Notes under the pieces: generated by a model
Told to the model about the DNA's origin: nothing
Seen by the model: the letters and a program-made list of their open reading frames with translations, nothing else
The model's database searches: none
NCBI RefSeq assembly: GCF_026619435.1
Contig: NZ_JAOVZQ010000002.1
Span: forward strand, 72,241-136,240
Direction: 5' to 3'
Origin: Hoeflea ulvae
GTDB taxonomy: Bacteria > Pseudomonadota > Alphaproteobacteria > Rhizobiales > Rhizobiaceae
DNA: 64,000 nt
Translations under genes and position numbers: made by a program
In this document: positions 1 through 10,041 of the stretch, piece after piece
How positions within the stretch are numbered: position 1 is the stretch's first letter
How the letters are laid out: every line of letters starts with the position of its first letter

Positions 1-1
1 G

Positions 2-817
2 TTCTATGCGGTTTTGTCGCTCGGTCTGGCCGTGATCTTCGGGCTGCTGAACATTATCAATTTTGCGCATGGTGCGCTGTACATGGCGGGCGCCTTCGTG
101 GCCTGGATGCTGCTCCACTATCTCGGCATTGGCTACTGGCCGGCGCTGTTTCTGGCCCCGCTGATCGTCGGGGCCTTCGGCATCGTGCTGGAACGCACCA
201 TGCTGTCGCGACTCTATCATCTTGACCATCTCTACGGCTTGTTGCTGACCTTTGGTCTGGCGCTTATCATTCAGGGTCTGTTCCGCAATTATTACGGCAT
301 TTCCGGCCTGCCCTACCAGATCCCCGATCTGTTGTCCGGCGGACACAATCTCGGCTTCATGTTCCTGCCCAATTATCGCGCATGGGTCGTCGCCGCCTCG
401 GTTCTGGTGTGTTTCGGCACATGGTTCATGATCGAAAAGACCCGGCTGGGCGCCTATCTGCGCGCGGCGACGGAAAATCCGGTGCTGGTCGGTGCCTTCG
501 GCGTCAACGTGCCGCTGATGATCATGCTGACCTACGGCTTCGGCGTGGCGCTGGCCGGGTTCGCAGGCGTGCTGGCCGCCCCGATCTATTCGGTCAACCC
601 GACCATGGGCGAGCAACTGATCATCGTCGTCTTCGCGGTGGTGGTGATCGGTGGCATGGGGTCGATCATGGGCGCGATCGTGACGGGTTACATGCTCGGC
701 ATCATCGAGGGTCTGACCCGCGTATTCTATCCCGAAGGATCGGCCGTGGTGATTTTCGTCATCATGGCAATCGTCCTGATGATCAAGCCTGAAGGGCTGT
801 TTGGGAGGCCCGCCTGA
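2..817 (+). CDS. livH: LIV-type ABC transporter permease LivH, 5' end outside window
   Basis: Inner-membrane permease of a branched-chain amino acid (HAAT/LIV) type ABC importer. The reading frame is open to the first base, so the true start lies before the window; 271 residues are visible. The family signature NIINFAHGALYMAG lies near the visible N-terminus, followed by several hydrophobic segments and the usual GGMGS turn before the last helices. It ends in TGATG, where the TGA overlaps the ATG of the next permease by one base. The binding protein and ATPases must be upstream, so the substrate cannot be judged from this window. Confidence 0.93.
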   Translation, partial: FYAVLSLGLAVIFGLLNIINFAHGALYMAGAFVAWMLLHYLGIGYWPALFLAPLIVGAFGIVLERTMLSRLYHLDHLYGLLLTFGLALIIQGLFRNYYGISGLPYQIPDLLSGGHNLGFMFLPNYRAWVVAASVLVCFGTWFMIEKTRLGAYLRAATENPVLVGAFGVNVPLMIMLTYGFGVALAGFAGVLAAPIYSVNPTMGEQLIIVVFAVVVIGGMGSIMGAIVTGYMLGIIEGLTRVFYPEGSAVVIFVIMAIVLMIKPEGLFGRPA

Positions 818-1794
818 TGGCTATGCAAGACAAGACAACCGATATTGCGCCCGTGGTGCAAACCGCCGGCATGCCGGCCCTGCACAAGGCCATCTTTGCC
901 GTCATGCTCGCCGCGCTGATCGCGCTGCCGTTTTTTGTCTATCCGGTCTTCGCGATGAAGGTGATGTGCTTTGCGCTGTTTGCAGCCGCCTTCAACCTGT
1001 TGCTGGGCTTTGGCGGGCTGTTGTCGTTCGGCCATGCGGCCTATTTCGGCGGAGCAAGCTATGTTGCGGCCCATGCCGCCAAGGTCTGGGGCCTGACCCC
1101 GGAACTGTCGGTGCTGTGCGGCGCTGCGGCGGCCGGTGTGCTGGGCCTTGCCATCGGTTCGCTGGCGATCCGCAGGCAGGGCATCTATTTCGCCATGGTC
1201 ACGCTGGCCTTTGCGCAGATGGTGTATTTTGTCGCGCTGCAGGCGGAATTCACCGGCGGCGAGGACGGAATTCAGAGCGTGCCGCGCGGCGACCTGTTCG
1301 GATTGATCCCGCTGGCCGACAATATCGCGCTGTATTTCTTCGTGCTGGTGGTGACATTCGGCGGCATCCTGATGCTCTACCGGATCGTGCATTCGCCTTT
1401 CGGCCAGGTTCTCAAGGCGATCCGCGAAAACGAGCCGCGCGCCATTTCGCTGGGCTATGACGTCAACCGCTACAAGCTGATTGTTTTCACCTTGTCGGCG
1501 ACAATGGCCGGTCTGGCCGGCGCCACCAAGAGCCAGGTGTTCCAGCTGGCCTCGCTCACGGATGTGCATTGGTCGATGTCGGGCGAGGTCGTGCTGATGA
1601 CCCTGCTGGGTGGCATGGGCACGATATTCGGGCCGCTGGTCGGTGCGGCCATGATCGTGACGATGCAGAACTATCTGGCAACCTTCGGCGCCTGGGTCAC
1701 GGTCATCCAGGGCGTGATCTTCGTCATCGGGGTGCTGGTGTTTCGCGAAGGCATCATCGGCGTGCTGTCACGGTGGCTGAAAAGACCGCTTTAA
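817..1794 (+). CDS. livM: LIV-type ABC transporter permease LivM
   Basis: Second inner-membrane permease of the same importer, 325 aa. It has the LivM hallmarks: a motif around LLLGFGGLLSFGHAAYFG near residue 66, the FTGGEDGIQ loop after the central helices, and GGMGTIFGP before the last two helices. A hydrophilic N-terminal tail of about 25 residues precedes the first helix. Its ATG overlaps the livH stop by one base, which suggests translational coupling. It is the last gene of its operon: about 400 bp without a recognisable gene follow, then genes on the opposite strand. Confidence 0.94.
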   Translation: MAMQDKTTDIAPVVQTAGMPALHKAIFAVMLAALIALPFFVYPVFAMKVMCFALFAAAFNLLLGFGGLLSFGHAAYFGGASYVAAHAAKVWGLTPELSVLCGAAAAGVLGLAIGSLAIRRQGIYFAMVTLAFAQMVYFVALQAEFTGGEDGIQSVPRGDLFGLIPLADNIALYFFVLVVTFGGILMLYRIVHSPFGQVLKAIRENEPRAISLGYDVNRYKLIVFTLSATMAGLAGATKSQVFQLASLTDVHWSMSGEVVLMTLLGGMGTIFGPLVGAAMIVTMQNYLATFGAWVTVIQGVIFVIGVLVFREGIIGVLSRWLKRPL

Positions 1795-2193
1795 ATGGTG
1801 CCCATAGCCTGACAGCACAGAAGCGGGCGCCGATCGAGACCGCGATGGTCGGTGAAAAGGCGTCATCGGACGGCGTTCGCGCGGTCATTCCTCGCTCAAC
1901 AGACAAAAGCTGCGATCGGCGTCACCATATTGAACCGGATGCCTGCCTGCGAATTCCGCACAGTTGCTGATCCCCGCACCAGCGCCTGCCAGATTAACAA
2001 TATCTTCCGCTCTCGCCGCCACGTCTTACCGTAATGCCAGGGCAGATGCATTCTGTCTCTGGGCTGACTATGCCGCCGAAATCACACCATAATCGTCGCC
2101 ATCAAGCGCTTTCAAAATCTCGCTTCAGCAACTTGGCAATACCCACAACCTCGATCGATCCGTAAAATCAACCCTTGGTTGCTTCTACCGGAA
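1795..2193. other. Intergenic stretch without recognisable gene
   Basis: About 400 bp between two convergent genes (livM rightward, acnA leftward). All short reading frames here lack a plausible ribosome binding site or family resemblance. No terminator hairpin with a T-run was found. The composition looks like decayed coding sequence, but no protein family was recognised in any frame. Confidence 0.4.
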
Positions 2194-4826
2194 TCACATA
2201 GATCGTTCGATGCAACCATGCTCGTTCATAAACAGCCGCTTTGCAACGCTGGGCAGGATACCGCCTTCGCGCAGGTAGCGGAGCTCCTCCCTTGTATCCG
2301 CCCGACAAATCGCCGTGAATTCCAGGCGGACAGCGCCGTCGGGGCCAATGACGGATACCGAAACGTCCCCCCCGGACTGAGCGTGTCACAACTGGCTTCG
2401 ATCGAGAACCGGTCTTCCGGCGTGAGCCCGAGCGAGGTGCGGCCTAGCTCCTCTTCAAATTGCAGCGGCAGGACACCCATCCGGACGAGGTTGGAGCGGT
2501 GTATTCGTTCGAAACTTTCCGCCAGCACGACCCGGATGCCCAGAAGCCGGGTGCCCTTGGCGGCCCAGTCCCGCGCCGAGCCTGCGCCGTAGCGTTGTCC
2601 GGCAATGACCATCACCTGCTCGCCGCGCGCGGCATAGGCTTCGGAGGCTTCGAAAATGTTCGTCTCGCGTCCCTCCGGCATCACCAGCGTACGCGGGCCG
2701 ATGCCGTCGATCATCTCGTTGTTGATCCGCAGATTGGCAAAGGTGCCTCGCGCCATGATATTGTGATTGCCACGGCGTCCGCCGTAATTGTTGAAATCCT
2801 TCTGCTCCACGGCACGCTCGAAAAGATAGGCCGCCGCCTCGCTGTCGCGCGCGATGGTGCCCACCGGTGAGATATGGTCGGTCGTCACCGAATCTGCGAG
2901 CATCAGCAGAGGCCGGGCAGCGTCGAGGATCTTGCCTGCGGAGAAGTTCGAAGGCAGGTCGAAAAACGGCGGGCGCTGGATATAGGTACTCTCGTCCAGC
3001 CAGCTGAATGTGTCACCGCCGGCGACGTCTAGCGCTTCCCAGTTTTCGTCTCCGCGCGTGACATCGCTGTAGGAGGAGGTGAAACCCTCCTGCACCACTA
3101 CCTGGCGAAGCAAGCTGTCGATCTCTTCGGCGCTGGGCCACAGGTCTGCTAGACTGACCGGGTTGCCTTCGGGGTCCGTGCCCAGAACGGAGAGATCGGT
3201 TCGCATGGTCCCGGCAAGGGTGTAAGCCACCACGAGCGGCGGCGAAGCGAGAAAATTGGCTTTCACCAGAGGGTGGATGCGGGCTTCGAAATTGCGGTTT
3301 CCGGACAGAACCGCCGAGACGCAGAGATCACCGTCGGTCACGGCCTTTGCCACCTCCGGGTCAATGTCGCCCGAATTGCCGACACAGGTGGTGCAGCCGA
3401 AGGCCGTCAGGTTGAAGCCCAGCGCGGACAGGTCCGCATCCAGCCCTGCCGCACGCAGGTAATGCATCACCGCCCGCGAACCCGGCGCCAGGGAACATTT
3501 GATACGGGGGTTCACTGCCAACCCGCGCTGCCGCGCATTGCGTGCCAGCAGACCGGCGGCGATCATTGCCTCCGGGTTCGAGGTATTGGTGCAGGAGGTG
3601 ATGGCGGCAATGACGATGTCGCCATCGCTGACACCGTTCTGTGTCCTGAGCTCGCGTCCGATGGTCTCGTCCATGACAGTTGGAACCGCGTCGATGTCGC
3701 GGCCCTGTTCGGGGCGAGAGGGGCCGGAAACCGTGCGCCGGACGGTGGAAAGATCAAACTCCATCACGTCATCGAAACAAGGGCGGGCTGAAGGATCGAA
3801 CCACAGACCGGTCCGCCGGCAATAGTTTTCGACCGCCGAGACCTTGGCACCGGGGCGTCCGGTGAGGCGAAGGTAGTCGATGGTTGACCGATCGACGGGA
3901 AACATTGCCGATGTGGAACCGAATTCCGGGCTCATATTGGCGATAGTCGCCCGGTCGGCCACAGAGAGTGCGGCCACACCGGGCCCGAAGAACTCGACAA
4001 TGGCGCCGACCACGCCAAAGCCGCGCAGCGTCTCGGTCAGCTTCAACGCAAGGTCGGTCGCAAGCACACCAGGGGGCAGTGTCCCCGTCAGATGCACACC
4101 GATCACCGGCGGGACCAGCATCGAGATGGCTTCGCCCAGCATGACGGCCTCGGCCTCGATGCCGCCGACACCCCAGCCCAGCACGCCTATGCCATTGACC
4201 ATCGTCGTGTGGCTGTCGGTGCCGATCACCGTATCGGGAAACCGCCACCGCGCCCCGTAGACATCGCGCACAGAAACGACTTCAGCCAGGTATTCGATAT
4301 TGATCTGGTGGATGATGCCGCGTCCCGGCGGGATCACGGTGAGGTTGTCCATCTTCTTCTGCGCCCATTTCATGAAGGCGAAGCGTTCCCGGTTCTCGGT
4401 GAATTCCCGCGCCTGGTTGCGCAAAAGCGCATCCGGCCCGCGTGAATGATGGGCCATGATCGAATGGTCGATGATCAGGTCGGCGGGGACCTGCGGGTTC
4501 AGCGCGGCGGGGTCCATGCCCTGCTCCCGCGCCTTGTCCCTCAACATTGCCATATCGATCAGTGCGGGCATGCCGGCACTGTCCTGCATGATGACCCGCG
4601 AGGGGTGAAAATCGATTTCCAGGCCCTGGGCGTCGCCGCGGGCGAGCCGGGCCAACTGGTCGCTGGTGATGTTTTCGCCGTTTTCGTGACGGGCAAGGTT
4701 TTCAAACAGTATCCTGATGCTGAGCGGCATCTCCGCAAGTTGCGGGAAAACCGACGCGGCCTTTGACAAGTCGATGAACCGGTCGCCCGCAATCTCGCAG
4801 ATCAGGTCAAAGCTGTTCAGTGTCAT
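2194..4826 (-). CDS. acnA: Aconitate hydratase AcnA family, frameshifted near the C-terminus
   Basis: [4Fe-4S] aconitase-type hydro-lyase (citrate/isocitrate or a related tricarboxylate). Cluster cysteines are visible as SCTNTSNP (C412) and GCTTCVGN (C478, C481); the swivel domain follows with YGAGSARDWAAKG. The uninterrupted frame ends at 2226 with a C-terminus unlike the family. Adding one G to the G7 run (plus-strand C7 at 2367-2373, about codon 818) restores a typical end with EELRYLREGGILPSVAKR and a stop at 2194-2196. It lies downstream of the Tct genes, so it is probably a dedicated aconitase for the imported acid rather than the TCA-cycle copy. Whether the frameshift is real or a sequencing error cannot be told here. 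Confidence 0.88.
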
Positions 4827-4858
4827 GCCACAGGGTCCTGCTGGATGTTGAAAACGAA

Positions 4859-4902
4859 ATGATCCGCGCGGGCCTTTCCGGGCTGTCGCCCGCGCGGATC
4901 AT
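4859..4902 (-). terminator. Stem-loop between the DUF6282 gene and acnA
   Basis: Perfect 15-bp inverted repeat (arms 4859-4873 and 4888-4902) with a 14-nt loop, between the stop of the DUF6282-type gene and the acnA start. On the minus strand the stem is followed by TTTCGTTTTC, a weak T-rich tail. It can act as a terminator or as an intercistronic attenuator that lowers acnA expression from the tct promoter. Confidence 0.6.
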
Positions 4903-4926
4903 ATCAATGGAGGCAAGCGCGCGAGA

Positions 4927-5877
4927 TCAAAGCCCCAGCAATTTGCCGGGATTCTCCCGCACCATGACGTCGATGTCGGCGCGGGGGATACCCTCGGCCA
5001 TCAGCCCGTTGATCAGCTCAACCATGCCGTCGGGATGAATCGGGTTGCCGGTCTGCCCGAGATCGCTGGCCAGAATAAAGTGCTGGGCACCGATCTCCTT
5101 GACCGCGGCTGCCATGTTGGCAATGGAATTCGGGCGGCGGTTGCGAAGCCACTCCATGTGGGCGGTCGGGGTGCCGAGATGATCGAGATAGATCAGTTCG
5201 AGATGTGCCCCCAGGCTTGCGGCCTCTTTCATTTGCGCGACATCAAGACCGGGGTTTTCCGCCATCGCATGGGTGACGACGATCTTGTCTATTCCCAGCT
5301 CATTGGCCCTTTGGATCACCGCCAGAACTTCCTCGGGAGAGAGATGCCCGGTCTCAAGGATCAGGTCGTGTTCCTTGATTGCGGCGAGGACCTCTTCGGT
5401 TGCCCCGGAGAGTTCGCCACCCTCGAAGACGGTAATTCCCCCGGTCTTCTTTGTCTTGGTCGCACGGTGAAATGCCGAATCGCCGGTCGGGAACCAGACA
5501 ACCTTGCCGCGACCGCCTGACATTTTCGCCATGTTGTGCACTGCGGCAGCATTGAGGCCGCCGACAGCGTAGTTGAGGACGATTCCGCCGAAGACTTCGA
5601 TCTCGGGCACCGCGGCATTGACCAGGGCGGCCCGGTCCGCAGTCATCGTGCCGTGGTTCTTGAGCACCAGCCCGCCCATTTCGTAACGGGCGGCGATCCT
5701 TGCCAGCTCCATGTCGGTGAGGTTGCGTGAAGACACATCCGGTGAAGTGTGGACGTGGAAATCAATAGCGCCATGTACCGGGTTGTCACTCGTGGCTGCC
5801 ACTTGCGCGAAAGCTGAAGATTGCACAACGCAAAGGCACAGCGCGGCACAGGCTCCGTAAATAAAATTCAATTTCAT
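4927..5877 (-). CDS. Secreted DUF6282-like amidohydrolase-fold protein
   Basis: 316 aa. The N-terminus is a signal peptide (hydrophobic core, cleavage likely after AFA at about residue 24), so the protein is probably periplasmic. An HxH motif follows (DFHVHTSPD, about residue 40), then GGLVLKNHG, and later histidine- and aspartate-bearing motifs (VVTHAMAENPG, LASDLGQTGNP) typical of TIM-barrel metal-dependent hydrolases. The pattern fits DUF6282, a family of unproven function. The start is preceded by GGGAGGG. It sits between tctC and acnA with hairpins on both sides. It may process the tricarboxylate or an ester or lactone of it outside the cytoplasm; that role is inferred from context only. 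Confidence 0.72.
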   Translation of the reverse strand: MKLNFIYGACAALCLCVVQSSAFAQVAATSDNPVHGAIDFHVHTSPDVSSRNLTDMELARIAARYEMGGLVLKNHGTMTADRAALVNAAVPEIEVFGGIVLNYAVGGLNAAAVHNMAKMSGGRGKVVWFPTGDSAFHRATKTKKTGGITVFEGGELSGATEEVLAAIKEHDLILETGHLSPEEVLAVIQRANELGIDKIVVTHAMAENPGLDVAQMKEAASLGAHLELIYLDHLGTPTAHMEWLRNRRPNSIANMAAAVKEIGAQHFILASDLGQTGNPIHPDGMVELINGLMAEGIPRADIDVMVRENPGKLLGL

Positions 5878-5894
5878 TTTTCCCTCCCAGGATA

Positions 5895-5929
5895 ATTAAA
5901 AAACGCTCCGGACACGGGGGCCCGGAGCG
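5895..5929 (-). terminator. Rho-independent terminator after tctC
   Basis: 8-bp GC-rich stem (arms 5904-5911 and 5922-5929) followed on the minus strand by six Ts (5903-5898), a textbook intrinsic terminator. It separates the tctC stop from the DUF6282-type gene, so the downstream genes are either read through at a reduced level or have their own promoter. Confidence 0.8.
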
Positions 5930-5937
5930 ATATGCGC

Positions 5938-6909
5938 TTACTTCTTCGAAAGGAAGATATCCTTGTACTGCGAGTTGAAATCGAACTCGTTGTTCAGGTA
6001 ATCAGCGGTCTCCTGCGCTGAGAGGAAACGAGGCGTCATCTGAACCTTTGCGTATTCGGTCGCCAGCTCTTTGCTTTCACCGAGTTCCGCAAGTGCTGAC
6101 TGCAGCTTTTCAACCACATCGGCGGGTGCGTTCGGCGGCAGTGCCACCCAGAACAGGCGGTCTGGCATGGCAACGTCAATGCCCTGTTCCTGGAAGGTCG
6201 CAACATCCGGCAGGCCGCTGAAGCGCTGGGCGGCAGGGGTGCCGAGCGCACGCATGTCGCCACTTTCAAGATAGCTCTGCACAGCGCCAACCTGCACCTC
6301 GGAAACATCGACGTGCTTACCAAGGATGCTGACAATCTTCTCACCGATGCCACCAACATCGACGTTGTGCATCTCAACACCTGCTGCCTCTTCAAAGGCG
6401 GCGGCATGGACATGGGTCTGGCTGCCGAAATTGATGCCGTTCTTGACGGTGCCGGGATTGGCCTTGGCGGCTTCAACGAGGTCTTCCATGTTCTGGTAGG
6501 GCGAGCTGGCCGATGTGACCCAGATCGATCCTTCGGACATGCCGACGGAGCCGAGCACGGTCAGGTCGTCGAATCTGAAATCGATGGCCTTGGTCAGCAT
6601 GCTGCCCAGCACGCCGGAGTGGTGGAACAGCATGGTGTATCCGTCCGGATCAGCCTGATAGACCTTGGTGGTGGCGATGCTGCCGGAAGCGCCGGCCACA
6701 TTCACGGGCACGACGGTGCTTTCCAGGACCCTTTCAAGCTGCGACGCGAAGATGCGGCCGAGCAGATCGGAGTCACCTCCGGGGTTATAGGGAATTACCA
6801 GCTGGATCGGCTGGGACGGATAATCCTGGGCTATCGCAGCACCGGCCGTTATGAGGCCGAACGCGGGAATGGCCGCCAGGGCAAGTGTCTTCAAGGTTTT
6901 CAGTTTCAT
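5938..6909 (-). CDS. tctC: Tripartite tricarboxylate transporter substrate-binding protein (TctC/Bug family)
   Basis: Periplasmic solute receptor of a TTT system, 323 aa. The chosen ATG at 6909 follows a strong AAGGAGGAG site and gives a clean signal peptide (cleavage AIA/Q near residue 27) followed by DYPSQPIQLVIPYNPGG, the usual Bug-family opening. A longer upstream open frame would run through the tctA end and is rejected. Bug proteins bind carboxylates such as citrate, tricarballylate or aromatic acids; the exact ligand is not readable from sequence. It follows tctA by about 30 bp and ends at a strong terminator. Confidence 0.92.
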   Translation of the reverse strand: MKLKTLKTLALAAIPAFGLITAGAAIAQDYPSQPIQLVIPYNPGGDSDLLGRIFASQLERVLESTVVPVNVAGASGSIATTKVYQADPDGYTMLFHHSGVLGSMLTKAIDFRFDDLTVLGSVGMSEGSIWVTSASSPYQNMEDLVEAAKANPGTVKNGINFGSQTHVHAAAFEEAAGVEMHNVDVGGIGEKIVSILGKHVDVSEVQVGAVQSYLESGDMRALGTPAAQRFSGLPDVATFQEQGIDVAMPDRLFWVALPPNAPADVVEKLQSALAELGESKELATEYAKVQMTPRFLSAQETADYLNNEFDFNSQYKDIFLSKK

Positions 6910-6938
6910 GGTAGTCTCCTCCTTTTGAAATAGATCGG

Positions 6939-8441
6939 TCAGCTTTGGTTGACCGGACGAAAGCGTGTGTAGAGCGCGCTGAACAAGGGCAGCGCGATGA
7001 AGATGAACGACAGCACCACGAAAGTGCCGCTGATCGGACGTGTCAGGAATTCGCTGTAGTCCCCCTTCGATGCGGTCAGCGCGCGATAGAAGTTGGTCTC
7101 GACGATTGGTCCGAGGATGAACCCCAGAACTGCCGGCTGCAGCGGAAAACCGAAAGTGCGCAGAGCGAAGCCCAGCCCGCCGAACATCACCATCGACCAG
7201 ACGTCGAAAGCACGGTTGTTGAGGCCGAAAGCCCCGACGAGGCACATGACGACGACAAGCGGCATCAGCACGTTCTTGGGCGTACGGACGATGCGGATGA
7301 ACACCGGCATCAGCGCGAACATGAACACGGCCATTGCGACCGAGGCGACGATGAGCGAGGTGAAGATGCCATAGACCAGCTCGCCCTGGGTCAGAAACAG
7401 CAGCGGACCGGGCTGGATGTTGTTCATGATGAACGCCCCCAGCAGGATCGAAGCCACGGTATCGCCGGGAATGCCCAGGGCCAGCAGGGGAACCAGCGCC
7501 CCGCCTATGCAGGCATTGTTGGCGCTTTCCGATGCCACGACACCGTCGACGATCCCGGTGCCATACTGATCGCCACGGCGCGAGGTTTTCTTGGCTGCAA
7601 GATAGCCGGTGAGGCTGGCAGTGCTGACGCCGATCCCCGGCAGGATGCCGATGCCTGTGCCGACTGTCGCGGCGACAAAGAAGGTGCGGATGTTGCCAAC
7701 CACATCGGCCAGCTTCAGCCCGACCTCCTTGGCCGCCGTGCCCAGCTTGTGCATGGTCGCTCGGGCCGGACCATTGCCCGAATCGTGAAGCAGTTCTGAG
7801 ATCGCGAAGAGACCCACAAGGAACGGCACCATGGCAAAGCCGCTCTGCAGGTCAACCTGTCCGGCGGTCAGCCGTTCGATGCCGCCGACCGGGCTCATCC
7901 CCACCATGGCAAAGGCGATGCCGATCACGCCGCTGATGAAACCCTTGATCATCGATCCTGCGCTCAGACTAGCGATCAGCGAGAGTGCGAAGAAGGAGAC
8001 GGCAAAATATTCAAATGGCGTGAACCTCAGCGCGAAGCGGGCCAGCATTGGTGCAAAGACAGCCAGCACGATAATGCCGAACAGGGTCCCGAGGAAGGAA
8101 AACAGCACTGCCGCGCTGAGCGCCTTCCTGGCTTCGCCTTTCATCGCCATGGGATAGCCGTCGAACAATGTTGCCACCGATCCGGGCGTTCCGGGCAGGT
8201 TCATCAGGATCGCCGGAATCAGCCCGCCCGAGATGCCGCCGATGAACAGCCCGCACAGCAGTGACAACCCGTGCAGTGCCGGCATGGTGAAGGTCAGCGG
8301 CAGGCACAGGATGAGACCCATCGAGGCGGTGAGTCCCGGAACGGAGCCGAAGACGATACCCAGAGCGACTCCGCCGAAAACCAGAAGAACGCAATAGATA
8401 TCAAGCGCGGCTGCGGCGCCTTGCAGGAAGACGTCAAACAT
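6939..8441 (-). CDS. tctA: Tripartite tricarboxylate transporter large permease TctA
   Basis: Large multi-helix subunit, 500 aa, of the proton/sodium-driven TTT transporter; works with TctB and the receptor TctC. Family features include GSVPGLTASMGLILCLPLTF near the N-terminus, GGLIPAILMNLPGTPGS, GILPGIGVSTASLTGY, and ALGIPGDTVASILLGAF in the second half. I use the ATG at 8441 (GGAG six bases upstream) rather than the in-frame GTG just before it. It starts about 10 bp after the tctB stop. Confidence 0.95.
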   Translation of the reverse strand: MFDVFLQGAAAALDIYCVLLVFGGVALGIVFGSVPGLTASMGLILCLPLTFTMPALHGLSLLCGLFIGGISGGLIPAILMNLPGTPGSVATLFDGYPMAMKGEARKALSAAVLFSFLGTLFGIIVLAVFAPMLARFALRFTPFEYFAVSFFALSLIASLSAGSMIKGFISGVIGIAFAMVGMSPVGGIERLTAGQVDLQSGFAMVPFLVGLFAISELLHDSGNGPARATMHKLGTAAKEVGLKLADVVGNIRTFFVAATVGTGIGILPGIGVSTASLTGYLAAKKTSRRGDQYGTGIVDGVVASESANNACIGGALVPLLALGIPGDTVASILLGAFIMNNIQPGPLLFLTQGELVYGIFTSLIVASVAMAVFMFALMPVFIRIVRTPKNVLMPLVVVMCLVGAFGLNNRAFDVWSMVMFGGLGFALRTFGFPLQPAVLGFILGPIVETNFYRALTASKGDYSEFLTRPISGTFVVLSFIFIALPLFSALYTRFRPVNQS

Positions 8442-8451
8442 CACAAGCTCC

Positions 8452-8943
8452 TCACAGGATGCCCTTGGGCAGCGGCATCGAGAGCCAGTGCCAGAACATC
8501 AGATAGACGGCGACGGGGAAGGCGATCGCAATGATCGCGGTACGGACGGGTTTGAAGGTGCCGGGGTCGTAAGTCAGGATATAGCACTGCGCGAAGATGT
8601 AGATCACCGAGGTCAGCACGAAGCCCAGCCATTCGAACAATGCCGCAGCGGCGATGATCAGGACCGCGGTAGCGATCAGCCGGCCCGGATAGGCAAACCG
8701 GTGCTGCGACGCCTTTTCATCGGAGGCGTCGGTGCCCATGCCCAGGCCCTTGAACGGCACGAAGGTCATGATCAGCAGCATGAGGCTCAGGCCACCAAGG
8801 ATCAGGGCGACCAGCCGCGGAGCCAGGCTCATGTCGAGCCCTGCAACCACCGTCTCTCCGGGTCCTGGCAAGCTCGTATACATCAGGGTCGCAAACAGTA
8901 AAATGACTGCGCCGCTGATACCGTCGGTCATCTTTTTCGACAT
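8452..8943 (-). CDS. tctB: Tripartite tricarboxylate transporter small permease TctB
   Basis: Small membrane subunit, 163 aa, four predicted helices (about residues 8-28, 42-60, 85-105 and 115-155, the last being a pair). The overall layout and the end of the protein (PVAVYLMFWHWLSMPLP) match TctB. The start has a strong GGGAGGAGG site. It lies between the dehydrogenase gene and tctA, so the order is rraA-like, dehydrogenase, tctB, tctA, tctC. Confidence 0.9.
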   Translation of the reverse strand: MSKKMTDGISGAVILLFATLMYTSLPGPGETVVAGLDMSLAPRLVALILGGLSLMLLIMTFVPFKGLGMGTDASDEKASQHRFAYPGRLIATAVLIIAAAALFEWLGFVLTSVIYIFAQCYILTYDPGTFKPVRTAIIAIAFPVAVYLMFWHWLSMPLPKGIL

Positions 8944-9060
8944 ATGAGCCTCCTCCCTTAAACGCTTTTCAGACGCCTCTTTGTGCCCTTTGTAAGCGGC
9001 ACCATGCCGTCATTGTCTTCCACGAATATCGCAGACTCCCTCCTGAAGAGCTTCGGACTT

Positions 9061-10041
9061 TCATGCAACCCGGTAGCTCTCTGTTGTCGCTCCGAACAAC
9101 GCCGATGCTGTCTCCCGCGCGATGGAACATGCGACGCGGCGCAGGCTTTCCTGGGTCGCTCCGCCGTAGTGGGGGGTCGCGATGAAATTGGGTAGGGACA
9201 GCAGCGGATGTATCGGCGATGGAGGTTCCTGTTCGAAAACATCCATGCCCGCGGCGCCCAGGCGCCCGCTTTCAAGGGCTGAGGCCAGGGCCGTCTCATT
9301 GACGATCCCGCCACGGGACGTGTTCACAAGGATCAGGCCCGGCTTGGCCCTCGCCAGAACCGCTTCCGAGATCAGCCCTGTGGTTTCGGGCGTTCGTGGC
9401 AGGTTTATGCTCACGAAATCGCAGGCCGCGAAGAGCTCTTCGAGCTTCTCGACACAGCTGACATCATCCCTTTCCTGCCAGATTTCGGCGGGAAGCTTCG
9501 GGTCGTACGCCATGACCTCCATCTCGAAGCCCTTGCGCAGGATATCCGCCGTCATCCTGGCAATGCGGCCATAACCGACAAAGCCGACGCGGTTGCGGTA
9601 CAGCTCGCGACAGCCCTTTCCCTTGCGCCCCTCGCCCCATTCGTTGTTGCGCACCAGGTGGTTGGCATGGACAATCCGGCGCGCCGCCGACAACATCAGC
9701 GTGACGGACAGTTCAGCCACCGATTGCGAGTTTTCAAATGGTGTGTTCAGCACCACGATGCCGCGTTCGCGGGCAGCTTGGATGTCCACGGAATCGACCC
9801 CCGCACCGTGCCGACCAATTACCTTGAGCCTCTTGGCCGAGCGGATGTCATCACCTGACAGGTTCGTTCCGCGCAAGATCACCGCATCGGCTTCCTCACG
9901 CCAGTTTTCGATCCGCGCCTCGTCCCACGTAACCACATCGAGTCGCGGGTCAGCCTTCAGAAGGGCCACGGCATCGTGATGGATGGGCGCACGCAGAAAC
10001 ACCGTCCTCCGTTCGTCCGGGATGGGCTGGACGTCATTCAT
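9061..10041 (-). CDS. D-isomer-specific 2-hydroxyacid dehydrogenase family protein
   Basis: NAD(P)-dependent interconversion of a 2-keto acid and a D-2-hydroxy acid, 326 aa from the ATG at 10041. The nucleotide-binding loop is VGFVGYGRIAR (about 152-162); the catalytic Arg lies in NTSRGG (R243), the Glu in DVFEQEP (about 270-272), and the catalytic His in ATPHYGG (H291). The start overlaps the preceding rraA-like stop by 8 bp; the longer open frame would overlap it much further and is rejected. In a tct/acn cluster it probably oxidises or reduces a hydroxy-acid intermediate of the imported tricarboxylate. Confidence 0.9.
   Translation of the reverse strand: MNDVQPIPDERRTVFLRAPIHHDAVALLKADPRLDVVTWDEARIENWREEADAVILRGTNLSGDDIRSAKRLKVIGRHGAGVDSVDIQAARERGIVVLNTPFENSQSVAELSVTLMLSAARRIVHANHLVRNNEWGEGRKGKGCRELYRNRVGFVGYGRIARMTADILRKGFEMEVMAYDPKLPAEIWQERDDVSCVEKLEELFAACDFVSINLPRTPETTGLISEAVLARAKPGLILVNTSRGGIVNETALASALESGRLGAAGMDVFEQEPPSPIHPLLSLPNFIATPHYGGATQESLRRVACSIARETASALFGATTESYRVA

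Noticed and set aside
1795..2193. Possible decayed IS or gene fragment
   Set aside because: Read in both directions; no convincing transposase or enzyme motif was found.
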